Assembly: GCF_002157855.1 (NCBI RefSeq)
Contig: NZ_CP020880.1
Span: forward strand, 2,728,001-2,792,000
Direction of reading: 5' to 3'
Source of the DNA: Sutcliffiella horikoshii
Lineage (GTDB): Bacteria > Bacillota > Bacilli > Bacillales > Bacillaceae_I
DNA: 64,000 nt
The notes under the pieces are model-generated. The model worked only from the letters and a program-made list of their open reading frames with translations, made no database searches and was not told the DNA's origin. Of the stretch, positions 20,102 through 28,885 are shown piece after piece (position 1 is the stretch's first letter; every line of letters begins with the position of its first letter). The position numbers and the translations under genes are program-made.

Positions 20102-20770
20102 TTATTCCCCCTCAGATTTTTTTGGAAGGACTGCTACTTTGTGCTGTGGTACGTCTAGCACTCTGGTAACAGCATCCAAAATCATTTGTTTTACATGTAT
20201 ATTTTCAGCGCCCTTTGCTACAATCAGAACTCCGCGTATGACCGGTTTTTTGGTTTCGGTTACGACCGGAATTTCTTGTTCATTTTTCCTGATGACGAGG
20301 ACTTGTTCTTCTTCTGAGGTATCAGTGACATCGCGTTTCCCACCTTGCTGGTCAGTTTCGACGGTTGTTTGCTGTGAGGTGGTTTTGTTTGTCTGAAAGA
20401 CTTTCTTTTCGGAGGCATCGATATTTACGACGACAGATACGTCATTGACTCCGGTGATTGCTTCCAGTGCATCTTTCAACTGATTCTCAAAGCTTGCCTC
20501 GTAATCAGAGATAGTAGAAGGTGCGTTGGCATCGTCACTTTGTCCAAATACCGGTTCATCTTCCGGTTCTTGCTGCTTCATGGTTGGCAGGACACCGCCA
20601 CCTGGAGAGCTTGCGCTGTCTTCACCAAAGAACAGATTTCCGAATAAGATGAATCCTACACCAAGGACGAGTATGACCGTCATGTATTGGTATTTTGCTT
20701 TTTTATCTTTTGACTGATTGGTTAGCAGAGATTTTAGCCATGGAATGAATGCTTGGTTTTTCTTTTCCAC
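20102..20770 (-). CDS. spoIIIAG: SpoIIIAG
   Basis: The 222-residue protein has a transmembrane helix near residues 28-47 and a ring-building domain (about 85-215) with LKDALEAITGVNDVSVVVNI. It forms a large ring in the mother-cell membrane of the SpoIIIA-SpoIIQ complex. Gap to spoIIIAH is 3 bases. Confidence 0.97.
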   Translation of the reverse strand: MEKKNQAFIPWLKSLLTNQSKDKKAKYQYMTVILVLGVGFILFGNLFFGEDSASSPGGGVLPTMKQQEPEDEPVFGQSDDANAPSTISDYEASFENQLKDALEAITGVNDVSVVVNIDASEKKVFQTNKTTSQQTTVETDQQGGKRDVTDTSEEEQVLVIRKNEQEIPVVTETKKPVIRGVLIVAKGAENIHVKQMILDAVTRVLDVPQHKVAVLPKKSEGE

Positions 20771-20776
20771 CTTGTA

Positions 20777-21397
20777 CTAATCCCCCCCTTCGACTGCTAC
20801 TGAAATATTGGTTGGTTGTAGTTGCCATCGATCTGCTAGGAAAGTTGCTATTTTCCCTTCTTCTCTCGAGGAAGGAGCTGGTTCCTTTTGTCTGGAGGTG
20901 TCAATTTGAACAGGTTTTACAACTTGAATGGCTGTCTCCTCTGCTTGCTCGAGTAGAATCACAACGGACTCTATATTTTCTTCTATTGGTATTTCCGTAA
21001 GCTGGTCCTCATTTTTCACAACAATCTTTAAGTCTTTCACTGTTACACCATAGCTTTCTCTCAACTCCTCCTCCACATCTTCTTTCATTAGGACAGCCGC
21101 TTTATTTAAAATGTATGCAGCATGGGAGGCTTGTATTTCTTTTTTCTTCATTTCTATTAAATTTTCTGTATTTTCTTTTGATGCGTAGGATGAATGCGTG
21201 GTCATTTTAGCAAAAAGTTCATCCATATCTGTGGAAAGCAACTTTAAGATGGGGGTTAGGATGACGACAATCAGCAGAAGGCCAATCACTAGTTTTGTGT
21301 ATTTTTGCATCGAAGAACTTGGTAGCAACATTTCGACTACCGTTGCTAAAAGAATAAATAGGATGATACTGGTGATCCATTCTGTTAAGTAACTCAT
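20777..21397 (-). CDS. spoIIIAF: SpoIIIAF
   Basis: The 206-residue protein has two N-terminal transmembrane helices (about 8-27 and 35-54) and a soluble ring-type domain. Opens MSYLTEWITSIILFILLATV, typical of the family. Tightly packed between spoIIIAE and spoIIIAG. Confidence 0.97.
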   Translation of the reverse strand: MSYLTEWITSIILFILLATVVEMLLPSSSMQKYTKLVIGLLLIVVILTPILKLLSTDMDELFAKMTTHSSYASKENTENLIEMKKKEIQASHAAYILNKAAVLMKEDVEEELRESYGVTVKDLKIVVKNEDQLTEIPIEENIESVVILLEQAEETAIQVVKPVQIDTSRQKEPAPSSREEGKIATFLADRWQLQPTNISVAVEGGD

Positions 21398-21409
21398 TTG
21401 CTCTCCCCC

Positions 21410-22582
21410 TTACCTGACCATCACGGTTATATTTCCTGCTGCAATGATGACCGTGATGCTTAAAAAGAACATGAAGGAGACAATTGCCAAGGCAGCAAAA
21501 ATATAAATGATGCTTTTGCTGATAATATCGAGACATTTTATGACAGTACCGCCTCCTAAAGGTTGAAGGAGTGCAGCGGCAAGTTTATAGATAATTGCAA
21601 TGGATAAAATTTTCACTGCCGGGAATGCAGCTAGTAAAATCAATGTGGCCACACCTAGGATCCCGACTGTATTTTTTAATAACACAGATGCTGTAATCAC
21701 GGTATCTGTTGCATCTGTAAACATTCTGCCGATAACAGGGATAAAGTTTCCTGTTACAAACTTGGCGGTGCGAATGGCGATTCCATCTGTCACCGCTGCG
21801 GTTGCACCTTGTACGGAGATGACACCAAGGAATACTGTTAAATAGATTCCAAGAATTCCGATGCTTACATTTCGAAGTAATGCCGCCAGTTGAGTTACCT
21901 TGTAATGTTCACTTAATGTGCTGACAATGCTCAAGATTGCTGAAAGAAACAAGAGTGGAAGTACGACATATTGAATAAGCAGACCGCTTGTGTTCATTAA
22001 AAATAGGATAATGGGGTGGAAAAATGCTGCTGAAACTAATCCGCCTGATGAAGCAATGAGCGCGATGAGCAGTGGAACTAATGCAATAATGAACCCTGTC
22101 ATGGCAGTTATTGCTTCGAGCGTGTAAGAGATAACGATATGGAAACTGTTGAGCGCGATGATGATTAGGACCATGAATACGACACTATAGGCCACTTTAC
22201 TGACCGTTTTCTGTTCAAAGGCATTTTGAAGCGTTTGTAAGAACATGCTGAAGATGGTGAGTAAGATTAGACTTCCGAGCAGTTTTCCGTTTGCAAGGAG
22301 TTCATGAAATAAGTATTTCAGGAACCCTTTTGACCATTCTTCCAAGGAGAAGGACTTGTCCCCTTTTACAAATTCCATGAACGTGCCTTTTTGGCTTTCC
22401 GGCAAAAAGCCGTCATACTCTTCCATTACTTCTTCCCAGTACACCTTGATTTCTTCTACATCTATTCCTTCAATTTGATCTGTTACTAATTCTGATGGCG
22501 AAGAGGGTGAGGCTTGTACTATTTCAAATGGAAGGAACAGTAGGATTAACAAGGCTGCAATGATTGCAAGAATAAATTTCAT
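21410..22582 (-). CDS. spoIIIAE: SpoIIIAE polytopic membrane protein
   Basis: The 390-residue protein has a cleavable-looking signal segment, an exposed stretch (about 25-100), then seven or so membrane helices. SpoIIIAE is the probable channel/permease part of the SpoIIIA complex. Intact. Confidence 0.97.
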   Translation of the reverse strand: MKFILAIIAALLILLFLPFEIVQASPSSPSELVTDQIEGIDVEEIKVYWEEVMEEYDGFLPESQKGTFMEFVKGDKSFSLEEWSKGFLKYLFHELLANGKLLGSLILLTIFSMFLQTLQNAFEQKTVSKVAYSVVFMVLIIIALNSFHIVISYTLEAITAMTGFIIALVPLLIALIASSGGLVSAAFFHPIILFLMNTSGLLIQYVVLPLLFLSAILSIVSTLSEHYKVTQLAALLRNVSIGILGIYLTVFLGVISVQGATAAVTDGIAIRTAKFVTGNFIPVIGRMFTDATDTVITASVLLKNTVGILGVATLILLAAFPAVKILSIAIIYKLAAALLQPLGGGTVIKCLDIISKSIIYIFAALAIVSFMFFLSITVIIAAGNITVMVR

Positions 22583-22609
22583 AGGATTGCTCCCCTCTGC
22601 TTTTTCATT

Positions 22610-22999
22610 TTAAGAAGGAATGAGATTAATGATGGTTTCAATGATAACGGTCAAGATGGGAATGGCCATCGCAAGTATTAATATTTTTCCGGCCAATTCA
22701 ATTTTGGATGCAATCGCTCCTTGGCCAGCGTCTTTGGTAATTTGTGCTCCGAATTCTGCGATATAAGCGATTCCGACAATTTTGAGAATGGTTTCTACAT
22801 AGATTAAATTCACATTGGCGTTAATGGCGATCCTCTCTAGCATTCTGATGACATCAAATATTTGCTCTACTAAAAATAAGAAAATAGCACAACCGACAAA
22901 TACGACTAACATGAAGGCAAATGTCGGCTTTTGCTCTTTAACTACTAATGCAAGAAAGGTGGCGATTAAGCCAAGACCTACTATTTGGAGAATCTCGAT
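22610..22999 (-). CDS. spoIIIAD: SpoIIIAD, apparently without a standard start codon
   Basis: The first ATG in frame (22912) gives only 100 residues. Upstream codons continue the family N-terminus (IEILQIVGLGLIATFLALVV, then KEQKPTFAF) back to ATC at 22999, after which TGA CCT closes the frame. ATC has AAGGGGTG (23014-23007) 7 bases before it and would give 129 residues, the normal length. Alternatively, one extra T after TTG ACC (23006-23001) has shifted the frame; without it the N-terminus MTIEILQIVG aligns with B. subtilis MQIDIVQIVG as I remember it. Starting at 22912 would lose the first membrane helix. Confidence 0.85.
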   Translation of the reverse strand: MEILQIVGLGLIATFLALVVKEQKPTFAFMLVVFVGCAIFLFLVEQIFDVIRMLERIAINANVNLIYVETILKIVGIAYIAEFGAQITKDAGQGAIASKIELAGKILILAMAIPILTVIIETIINLIPS

Positions 23000-23015
23000 A
23001 GGTCAACACCCCTTA

Positions 23016-23219
23016 TCATTGGAACAGGAATACCGATTTGATTCTTTTGAATAGATCGTCGACGATGCTTGCTACCATAAAAAGAATGTAGATGAATCCG
23101 AGTAGGGTTACCCAGTGTGCGTATTCTTCTTTGCCGAGTTGTTTTAGTACGGTGTGCAGGAAGGCTACGACGATGCCGATGCCGGCGATTTTAAATATTA
23201 CGTCTACTTCAATGCCCAT
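23016..23219 (-). CDS. spoIIIAC: SpoIIIAC
   Basis: The 67-residue protein has two transmembrane helices (about 8-27 and 37-55) and opens MGIEVDVIFKIAGIGIVVAF, typical of SpoIIIAC. It is unusually far (220 bases) from the spoIIIAB stop because a repeat lies between them. Confidence 0.96.
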   Translation of the reverse strand: MGIEVDVIFKIAGIGIVVAFLHTVLKQLGKEEYAHWVTLLGFIYILFMVASIVDDLFKRIKSVFLFQ

Positions 23220-23275
23220 GGACGCTCCTCCTATTTTTTCCGGTTTGCTTTTTGGGATCTCTTTTTAAGTTTAGC

Positions 23276-23402
23276 CGTTGATTTCCGTTGCAGCGGCTCG
23301 CTTTCCACGGGCGGTCCGGAAGCCTCCTCGGCATTCGCCTGCGGGGTCTTCCCTGTCCCTTCCTCCCATAGGAGTCTCGCCGCTTCCACTACAATCAACT
23401 TG
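23276..23402. repeat. GC-rich dispersed Bacillaceae repeat inside the spoIIIA operon
   Basis: A 127-base GC-rich segment is bounded by CGTTGATTTCCGTTGCAG and ACAATCAACTTG and contains CCTGCGGGGTCTTCCC and GGAGTCTCGCC. I recall near-identical sequences scattered between genes in many Bacillus and related genomes. Single copy in this window, with no coding frame. It sits between spoIIIAB and spoIIIAC, which are normally adjacent. Confidence 0.75.
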
Positions 23403-23439
23403 TTCTTTCACCCTTGCTAAATGTAGCCACACCATTAAT

Positions 23440-23955
23440 CTAAATCAGTAAAATCACAAGGAGTAATCCTGATAGGACTCCGAGGCTTTTTACCATTCGT
23501 TCGTAACGGTTTTGTTTGTCGCGGGCATCTAGTTCTTCGCGTTCTAGGTGGGTTAGTGCCAGTTGAATGTGCTTTTGTTGGGTGTAGCGGTCATGCTGGC
23601 CAAGTGTTTCGCCGAATTGTTTCATGATTTCAAGTTCTGCCGTTTTATATGCGGTGTTTTTCCAGACATCATCCAAACTTTCTTGCCAGGCTTCTTTTAC
23701 TGTCAGGCTCGCTTTTTCCAATTTATTTGCAAAGCTTTCGAAAAACCAGGAGAGTGGTTTTTCCAATTGCTTGGAGATGTTTTTGGTGGCATCTGCTAGA
23801 GGAGTATGACCATACATAATTTCAGCTTCAAGAGATTGCAAGGCTACCTTTAATTGTCTTAATTGTCTTGGTCTTTCTGTCAGGTGCCTTGCCGCTTCAA
23901 AACCTGCCCAGGAAGTTGCCACTAGTATTAAGACTGCACCTATTAGTTTGATCAT
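23440..23955 (-). CDS. spoIIIAB: SpoIIIAB
   Basis: The 171-residue protein has an N-terminal hydrophobic segment, a helical middle (HLTERPRQLRQLKVALQSLE) and a C-terminal membrane helix (LGVLSGLLLVILLI). Similar in fold to type II secretion GspF-like proteins. Start overlaps the spoIIIAA stop by 4 bases (ATGA). Confidence 0.96.
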   Translation of the reverse strand: MIKLIGAVLILVATSWAGFEAARHLTERPRQLRQLKVALQSLEAEIMYGHTPLADATKNISKQLEKPLSWFFESFANKLEKASLTVKEAWQESLDDVWKNTAYKTAELEIMKQFGETLGQHDRYTQQKHIQLALTHLEREELDARDKQNRYERMVKSLGVLSGLLLVILLI

Positions 23956-24884
23956 CTTCCCACACCCTCTTCCCGGTAGATCTCCTCTCCCATTTCATTT
24001 ACGATTCTTTTGATAGAGCCCGGCCCATTCGATCTTGTCAGTTCAACGAACCGTTTTACTGCCCGGTATGATAAGATTTCTCGAAGACTTGGTCTGCTTT
24101 TTAGTTCATCAAACGAAAAAGCATGTACCGACATGAGAAGCCCTACTCCTGCATTGACGGCTTCCATCACTGCCTCGCTGTCTTCCAATCTTCCAATCTC
24201 ATCCACAACGATGACATCCGGGCTCATGGAACGAATCATCATCATCATGCCTTCCGCCTTTGGACAGCTGTCGAGCACATCTACCCTTTGTCCCAAATCG
24301 TGCTGAGGTATACCGTGTACACAACCAGCGATTTCAGAGCGTTCATCCACAATCCCTACCTTGCATGAGGCAACTCGCTTTTCTTCACACCCTGAGCTCA
24401 TTATCCTTGCCAGGTCCCTAAGTAGCGTTGTCTTTCCCGTTTGTGGCGGTCCAATTACCATCGTGCTGAGCCATCTTCCTTTTTCATAAAGATAGGGCAT
24501 TAACGGTGTAGCAACTCCGATTTTCTGTTTGGCAACACGAATGTTAAAGGAGGAGACGTCGCGAATTGCCTTCACTTTCCCTTGTTCTGTGATTACTTTT
24601 CCAGCAAGTCCAACTCGATGTCCACCAGTGATGGTTATATATCCACGTTTGAGTTCCTCTTCTAGTGCATAGATGGAATGCTTGCTTATTTTGTTTAAAA
24701 TATGAATTGCATCCGAAGCCGTTACCATATAGGCCGGAAAATATGGATTCCCATCTATTATTAATTCTAAGGGGCGATTTACCCGAACTCGTATTTCTTC
24801 CATCCTCTCCAGTAAAGGTGGTGAAAGTGTATCAATAACTCCGGTTATGTCCGGCGGCAAAACAGTACTAATACTCGCAAGCAT
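23952..24884 (-). CDS. spoIIIAA: SpoIIIAA secretion-type ATPase
   Basis: The 310-residue protein has Walker A IGPPQTGKTTLLRDL near residue 142, Walker B VIVVDEIGRLED near 217, and the R-protein-like N-terminus (EEIRVRVNRPLELII). Powers the SpoIIIA channel from the mother-cell side. First gene of the operon. Confidence 0.97.
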   Translation of the reverse strand: MLASISTVLPPDITGVIDTLSPPLLERMEEIRVRVNRPLELIIDGNPYFPAYMVTASDAIHILNKISKHSIYALEEELKRGYITITGGHRVGLAGKVITEQGKVKAIRDVSSFNIRVAKQKIGVATPLMPYLYEKGRWLSTMVIGPPQTGKTTLLRDLARIMSSGCEEKRVASCKVGIVDERSEIAGCVHGIPQHDLGQRVDVLDSCPKAEGMMMMIRSMSPDVIVVDEIGRLEDSEAVMEAVNAGVGLLMSVHAFSFDELKSRPSLREILSYRAVKRFVELTRSNGPGSIKRIVNEMGEEIYREEGVGR

Positions 24885-24961
24885 ACAAATCCCCTTCTTG
24901 TCCTATTATTACTTACAATGTATGCGCGCTCGGACAATATATAACAACGGAATACATTTTC

Positions 24962-25243
24962 TCACTTATAGATGCCAAATAAGATAAAGCCTAATCCAAT
25001 GGCAATATATATCATTTTCGAAAAGGAGATTTCGTCTGCCATACTAATCAAGCCAATCATCATGGTGGAAATGAAGATCAAAGGCCCCACCACCGCTAAC
25101 ATCGAGTTCACCACAACCGCTTTTTTCACATCATTTAAGCTGAGCATGATGATGGCAGCAGTAATTTCTAGTAACCCGGAAAAAATTCGAATTCCTGCCA
25201 TTGACAGAACGGCGTGATCGAAGTGACCTAATAATTTTTTCAT
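24962..25243 (-). CDS. yqhV: YqhV-like membrane protein (DUF2619)
   Basis: The 93-residue protein has three membrane segments and a conserved middle (NDVKKAVVVNSMLAVVGPLIF) that matches YqhV, the gene directly upstream of spoIIIAA in bacilli. ATG at 25243 chosen because AGGGAGGA precedes it by 8 bases; the ORF could also open at 25273. The next gene in B. subtilis would be efp; here synteny stops. Confidence 0.88.
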   Translation of the reverse strand: MKKLLGHFDHAVLSMAGIRIFSGLLEITAAIIMLSLNDVKKAVVVNSMLAVVGPLIFISTMMIGLISMADEISFSKMIYIAIGLGFILFGIYK

Positions 25244-25397
25244 TAGAATTTGTCCTCCCTCTTGCAGCTGCACAATTAGAGCATCTTGTACAGCCTATGC
25301 GGAGGAGAATGAAAGAAGAAGTAAATTTAGTTTGAAAGGAATGTAGTAATTTAGGGAATGCTAGCGGAAGGATTAAATTGGGAAAGGCGTGAATGTT

Positions 25398-26903
25398 ATG
25401 AAAGGTATCGGTAAGGTTTTTTGGATTTCCGTGATCATTGCTGCTTTGTTTGTATTGATCGGGGTTATTTTTCCCGAGCCGTTTAGTGAAGGAATGAATC
25501 AGGCAAATTCCTTCATTCTAAATGCTTTTGGCTGGTTTTATCAATTGGCGGCTACTTTCTTCCTTTTATTTGCTCTATTCCTCATCTTTAGTAAATACGG
25601 CAAAATAAAACTTGGTAAAGACAAAGATCTTCCGGATTACTCTACCTTGACTTGGTTTGCGATGCTCTTCAGTGCTGGGATGGGGATTGGACTGGTTTTC
25701 TACGGAGTCGCAGAGCCTATCTCCCACTTCACTACACCACCACTTGGAGAAGGTGGAACTTCCGCTTCTGCAAAATTAGGTCTTCGTTACACCTTTTTAC
25801 ACTGGGGATTTCATGCATGGGCCATTTATGCAACCATTGCGCTTTCCATCGCATATTTTAAATTTAGAAAAGATGCCCCTGGATTGATGAGCGCAACTTT
25901 GTATCCTATATTGGGGGAGAAAACAAACGGAGCTTTCGGAAAAACGGTGGATATTGTTGCTGTTTTCGCCACTGTTTTCGGGGTTTGTGCATCACTTGGT
26001 TTAGGTGCACAACAAATTAACGGTGGACTCAACTATTTGTTCGGCATTCCGAATAACTTCACTATACAGCTTATCATTATGGCAATTGTGACCGTCCTAT
26101 TCATCGTTTCCGCAGGGACGGGCCTCTCTAAAGGGATAAAATACTTAAGCAACACGAACATGATTCTTGCTACACTTCTATTATTTGCGGTCCTGTTTAT
26201 AGGACCAACAACCTTCTTATTGAATTTATTTACCACAACACTTGGAGATTATATTCAAAACCTCCCAAGCATGGGGCTCCGCCTTGCTCCATTCAATAAC
26301 GAAAATGCAGAATGGATTGAAGGTTGGACAATTTTCTATTGGGCTTGGTGGATTTCCTGGTCACCTTTTGTCGGGACGTTCATCGCAAGGGTATCTAAAG
26401 GACGGACAGTAAGAGAGTTTGTCATTGCGGTGTTATTGGTTCCGACACTTGTGTGTGCATTTTGGTTCAGTGTCTTTGGGGGGACCGGGATTCATATGGA
26501 ATTATTTGAAGGAGCTCAAGTTTCTGCTCAAAGCTTTGAAACGGGACTCTTTTATGTTTATAAACTTCTGCCATTTGGGACCGTTTTATCTATTATCACG
26601 ATATTGTTGATTGCTACCTTCTTTATCACAAGTGCTGATTCAGCTACGTTTGTGTTAGGCATGCAGACAACAAATGGAGATATTAATCCTCCATTTTTCG
26701 TGAAACTAACATGGGGATTAATTCTATCAGCTTCTGCCGTTGTGTTGATGTATACGGGTGGTCTGGAAGGTCTGCAGACAGCCATTATTGTGAGTGCCTT
26801 TCCTTTGACCTTTGTTTTGTTGATGATGGCATTCGCGATTGTTAAAGCCTTTCGACTGGAGGTCAAGGGGAAGGTCCCTTTGAAAAAAACGAAGGAGAAT
26901 TAA
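25398..26903 (+). CDS. BCCT-family betaine/choline/carnitine transporter (OpuD-like)
   Basis: A protein of 501 residues from ATG 25398 (AAAGG 10 bases upstream; GTG 25389 is too close to it). Twelve or so membrane helices. The BCCT glycine stretch FSAGMGIGLVFYGVAEP and the Trp-rich signature FYWAWWISWSPFVGTFIAR are present. Expected to import glycine betaine or a relative with sodium for osmotic protection. The substrate cannot be fixed. It marks the start of the accessory region. Confidence 0.95.
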   Translation: MKGIGKVFWISVIIAALFVLIGVIFPEPFSEGMNQANSFILNAFGWFYQLAATFFLLFALFLIFSKYGKIKLGKDKDLPDYSTLTWFAMLFSAGMGIGLVFYGVAEPISHFTTPPLGEGGTSASAKLGLRYTFLHWGFHAWAIYATIALSIAYFKFRKDAPGLMSATLYPILGEKTNGAFGKTVDIVAVFATVFGVCASLGLGAQQINGGLNYLFGIPNNFTIQLIIMAIVTVLFIVSAGTGLSKGIKYLSNTNMILATLLLFAVLFIGPTTFLLNLFTTTLGDYIQNLPSMGLRLAPFNNENAEWIEGWTIFYWAWWISWSPFVGTFIARVSKGRTVREFVIAVLLVPTLVCAFWFSVFGGTGIHMELFEGAQVSAQSFETGLFYVYKLLPFGTVLSIITILLIATFFITSADSATFVLGMQTTNGDINPPFFVKLTWGLILSASAVVLMYTGGLEGLQTAIIVSAFPLTFVLLMMAFAIVKAFRLEVKGKVPLKKTKEN

Positions 26904-26944
26904 GCCGTCAAAAATAACTACTTTAATGAAAGGGACGATTAACT

Positions 26945-27118
26945 ATGAACTTTAAAAGTGAATTACAAGAAGCGCAAGATATTATTCATAAAGCACACCA
27001 TCACTTGAAACAAGTTAGTTCAAACACTGCAGAATCGGAAGCTTGCTATTTTGCAATAGGAGAACTGGAGAAGGCTCAACAGAAAATCCAACAGGTACAA
27101 CAACAAATCAATGAATAA
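26945..27118 (+). CDS. Small helical hypothetical protein
   Basis: The 57-residue ORF has AAAGGGA 10 bases upstream. It is Gln/Glu-rich and predicted helical, reminiscent of short Bacillus proteins of the DUF2564 kind, though I am not sure. It follows the BCCT gene by 41 bases and ends at a strong terminator, so it is probably co-transcribed with it. Confidence 0.7.
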   Translation: MNFKSELQEAQDIIHKAHHHLKQVSSNTAESEACYFAIGELEKAQQKIQQVQQQINE

Positions 27119-27123
27119 AAAAG

Positions 27124-27167
27124 AAAAAGAGTGCGCATTTTCAAGGAATTTGCGCACTCTTTTTTTA
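27124..27167. terminator. Bidirectional terminator, small protein / nitroreductase
   Basis: A 14-bp perfect stem (AAAAAGAGTGCGCA with TGCGCACTCTTTTT) is flanked by A- and T-runs, between converging genes. Confidence 0.93.
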
Positions 27168-27881
27168 TTAGTATCTATCCCAGTTTACAACCTCATCAAG
27201 CGGAAGACGAGTTTTCTCAAATCCTGCTTTAGAGCCTTTGCCAAGAGAAATCAACATAATAGCCTCATAGTTTTCCGGAACATTAAATGCTTTTACAAAT
27301 TGCGCTTCATCGTAACCACCCATTGGAACAGTATCATAGCCTTTAGCTTTTGCTGCCAGCATTAATTGCATTGCAACAAGTCCACCGTCAATGTGAGCAA
27401 TTTTCGCTAAGCGTTCTTTAGAAAAGTTCCCGTAACCATCAAGAATGCTGTTTACATACATGTTTTTCACGTCTTCTGGCATTCTTCCCTTTTCAGCGAT
27501 TGCACTATAGATGCGGTCTGCATTTTTGTATGCTTCGCGGTCTCCAAGTACAGCAATAACAACGGAAGCATCCACAATTTGTTGCTGATTATTAGCGATC
27601 GGCAACAAACGCTCTTTTTCCTTTTGATCTTCAATAACTAAAAATCTCCAAGGTTGAAGGTTGCTAGATGACGGTGCTAAAATAGCTGTTTCTAAAATCT
27701 CCATGATTTCACTTTTATCCATTTTGAATTCAGGATCATATTGTCTTACTGAACGGCGTTCTTTTGCGACTGTCAGAAAGTCTGTATCTTCCAACTGCTT
27801 TGGCGCTTCTTTGGTTGTATCAATTTCTTTTACTTTATTTAAATATTCTTCTTTACTCATAGTGTTTTTGTTTTTAGACAT
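27168..27881 (-). CDS. Nitroreductase-family flavoprotein (YdgI/YodC type)
   Basis: A protein of 237 residues from ATG 27881 (AAAGGGG 8 bases upstream). Family features: the FMN-phosphate site ERRSVRQYDP, then APSSSNLQPWRFLV, and a C-terminal GKGSKAGFEKTRLPLDEVV. Probable NAD(P)H-dependent reductase of nitro/quinone compounds. It lies downstream of an Rrf2 regulator and has its own promoter with a dyad. Confidence 0.9.
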   Translation of the reverse strand: MSKNKNTMSKEEYLNKVKEIDTTKEAPKQLEDTDFLTVAKERRSVRQYDPEFKMDKSEIMEILETAILAPSSSNLQPWRFLVIEDQKEKERLLPIANNQQQIVDASVVIAVLGDREAYKNADRIYSAIAEKGRMPEDVKNMYVNSILDGYGNFSKERLAKIAHIDGGLVAMQLMLAAKAKGYDTVPMGGYDEAQFVKAFNVPENYEAIMLISLGKGSKAGFEKTRLPLDEVVNWDRY

Positions 27882-27913
27882 ATTCAATTCCCCTTTAACT
27901 GTATTTTCTACAA

Positions 27914-27947
27914 GAACAGTATAGTTCGTTAACTGTTCCTTTGTCAA
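27914..27947 (-). promoter_or_regulatory. Nitroreductase promoter overlapped by a 7-bp dyad
   Basis: Minus strand: TTGACA (27947-27942), 18-bp spacer, TATACT (27923-27918). Arms GAACAGT and ACTGTTC (27914-27920 and 27932-27938) flank and overlap the -10, so a protein bound there would block RNA polymerase. The neighbouring Rrf2 regulator is the natural candidate. Confidence 0.75.
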
Positions 27948-27967
27948 CTACAGTTTATCGAGGCAAA

Positions 27968-27999
27968 ATAAAAAAGCGAAACAGCTTTGTTTCACTTTT
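27968..27999 (-). terminator. Terminator of the Rrf2 gene
   Basis: The minus-strand stem AAGTGAAACA / TGTTTCGCTT (one wobble pair) is followed by TTTTTT. Confidence 0.8.
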
Positions 28000-28405
28000 T
28001 CATTAAATCAGCTATGGTCTTTTGTTCTAAACCGGCTACGACCCATCCTTCCATTTCATCACGCAGTGTACAGAGGGACTCGCGTGTAGTAGAAGCAAAA
28101 CATTCTTTACTTTCCACATTAAAGAACCCCTTAGGAAACGTCTCTGCTTTCATGGCATCATACACTTCGGATAATTTGATTTCGCTTGGATCTTTTACAA
28201 GAAAATAGCCACCGTCCCGGCCCTCTTTCGCCTCGATTAATTCGGTTTTAACCAGATGCCTTAATATTTTTCTTAAAAAAACAGACTTAGAATTAAGTTT
28301 CTCAGCTAATTCCCCGCTCGGACATCGGCCTTCATTATTAGCAAGCACCACGAGTGCCTGAATGGCCACACTGAACCACTTTGTACTCGTTACCTTTTCA
28401 GTCAT
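27992..28405 (-). CDS. Rrf2-family transcriptional regulator
   Basis: The 137-residue protein has a winged helix at residues 10-75 (LVVLANNEGRCPSGELAEKL). A single Cys at about residue 101 (KECFA) is present rather than the three-Cys cluster of iron-sulfur Rrf2 members. Related to YwnA/Rrf2 sensors. It probably controls the adjacent nitroreductase. Confidence 0.88.
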   Translation of the reverse strand: MTEKVTSTKWFSVAIQALVVLANNEGRCPSGELAEKLNSKSVFLRKILRHLVKTELIEAKEGRDGGYFLVKDPSEIKLSEVYDAMKAETFPKGFFNVESKECFASTTRESLCTLRDEMEGWVVAGLEQKTIADLMKK

Positions 28406-28550
28406 TGTTTCACCTCTTCATCTACACTTTATTCTGAAACATCTCCCATAAAAAGTCAAAGTGTTTAGGAAGTTGGTAGGTGACAGGGGACACGAAATCC
28501 TTTGGAATTGCTATACGGTTTAATTATTCCGTTCTTCAGTTGCAGCGCCA

Positions 28551-28712
28551 TTAGGTTATCAACGCAGTTATATAGACTGTTGCCCAATAAATACTACTCA
28601 TAGTTAGAAACACAGATGCAAATACAGTAAGCGCTTTTGGAATTTTTCCATACCAATAAATAATTGCTAACCCTATAACAATGTGAACGATAATAAAAAG
28701 AAAAATACTCAT
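28551..28712 (-). CDS. Small membrane protein, 53 residues
   Basis: ATG at 28712 follows GGGGTGG by 6 bases. Two hydrophobic segments are separated by a short YWYGKIPK turn. No family recognised. Confidence 0.65.
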   Translation of the reverse strand: MSIFLFIIVHIVIGLAIIYWYGKIPKALTVFASVFLTMSSIYWATVYITALIT

Positions 28713-28885
28713 TTATTCCACCCCAACCAAATAATAAAGTTTAATCTTGTCGTGAACATTCCAAAAATAATAACTTGTCATAGAAGTCTTTCCTTAGCTA
28801 GATGAGTGATTTCATTTTCACCTTACATAAAAATTTTGCGTTTGGGCAAAATTTTAGAAACAAATTTAATTGGAGAACAACATTT

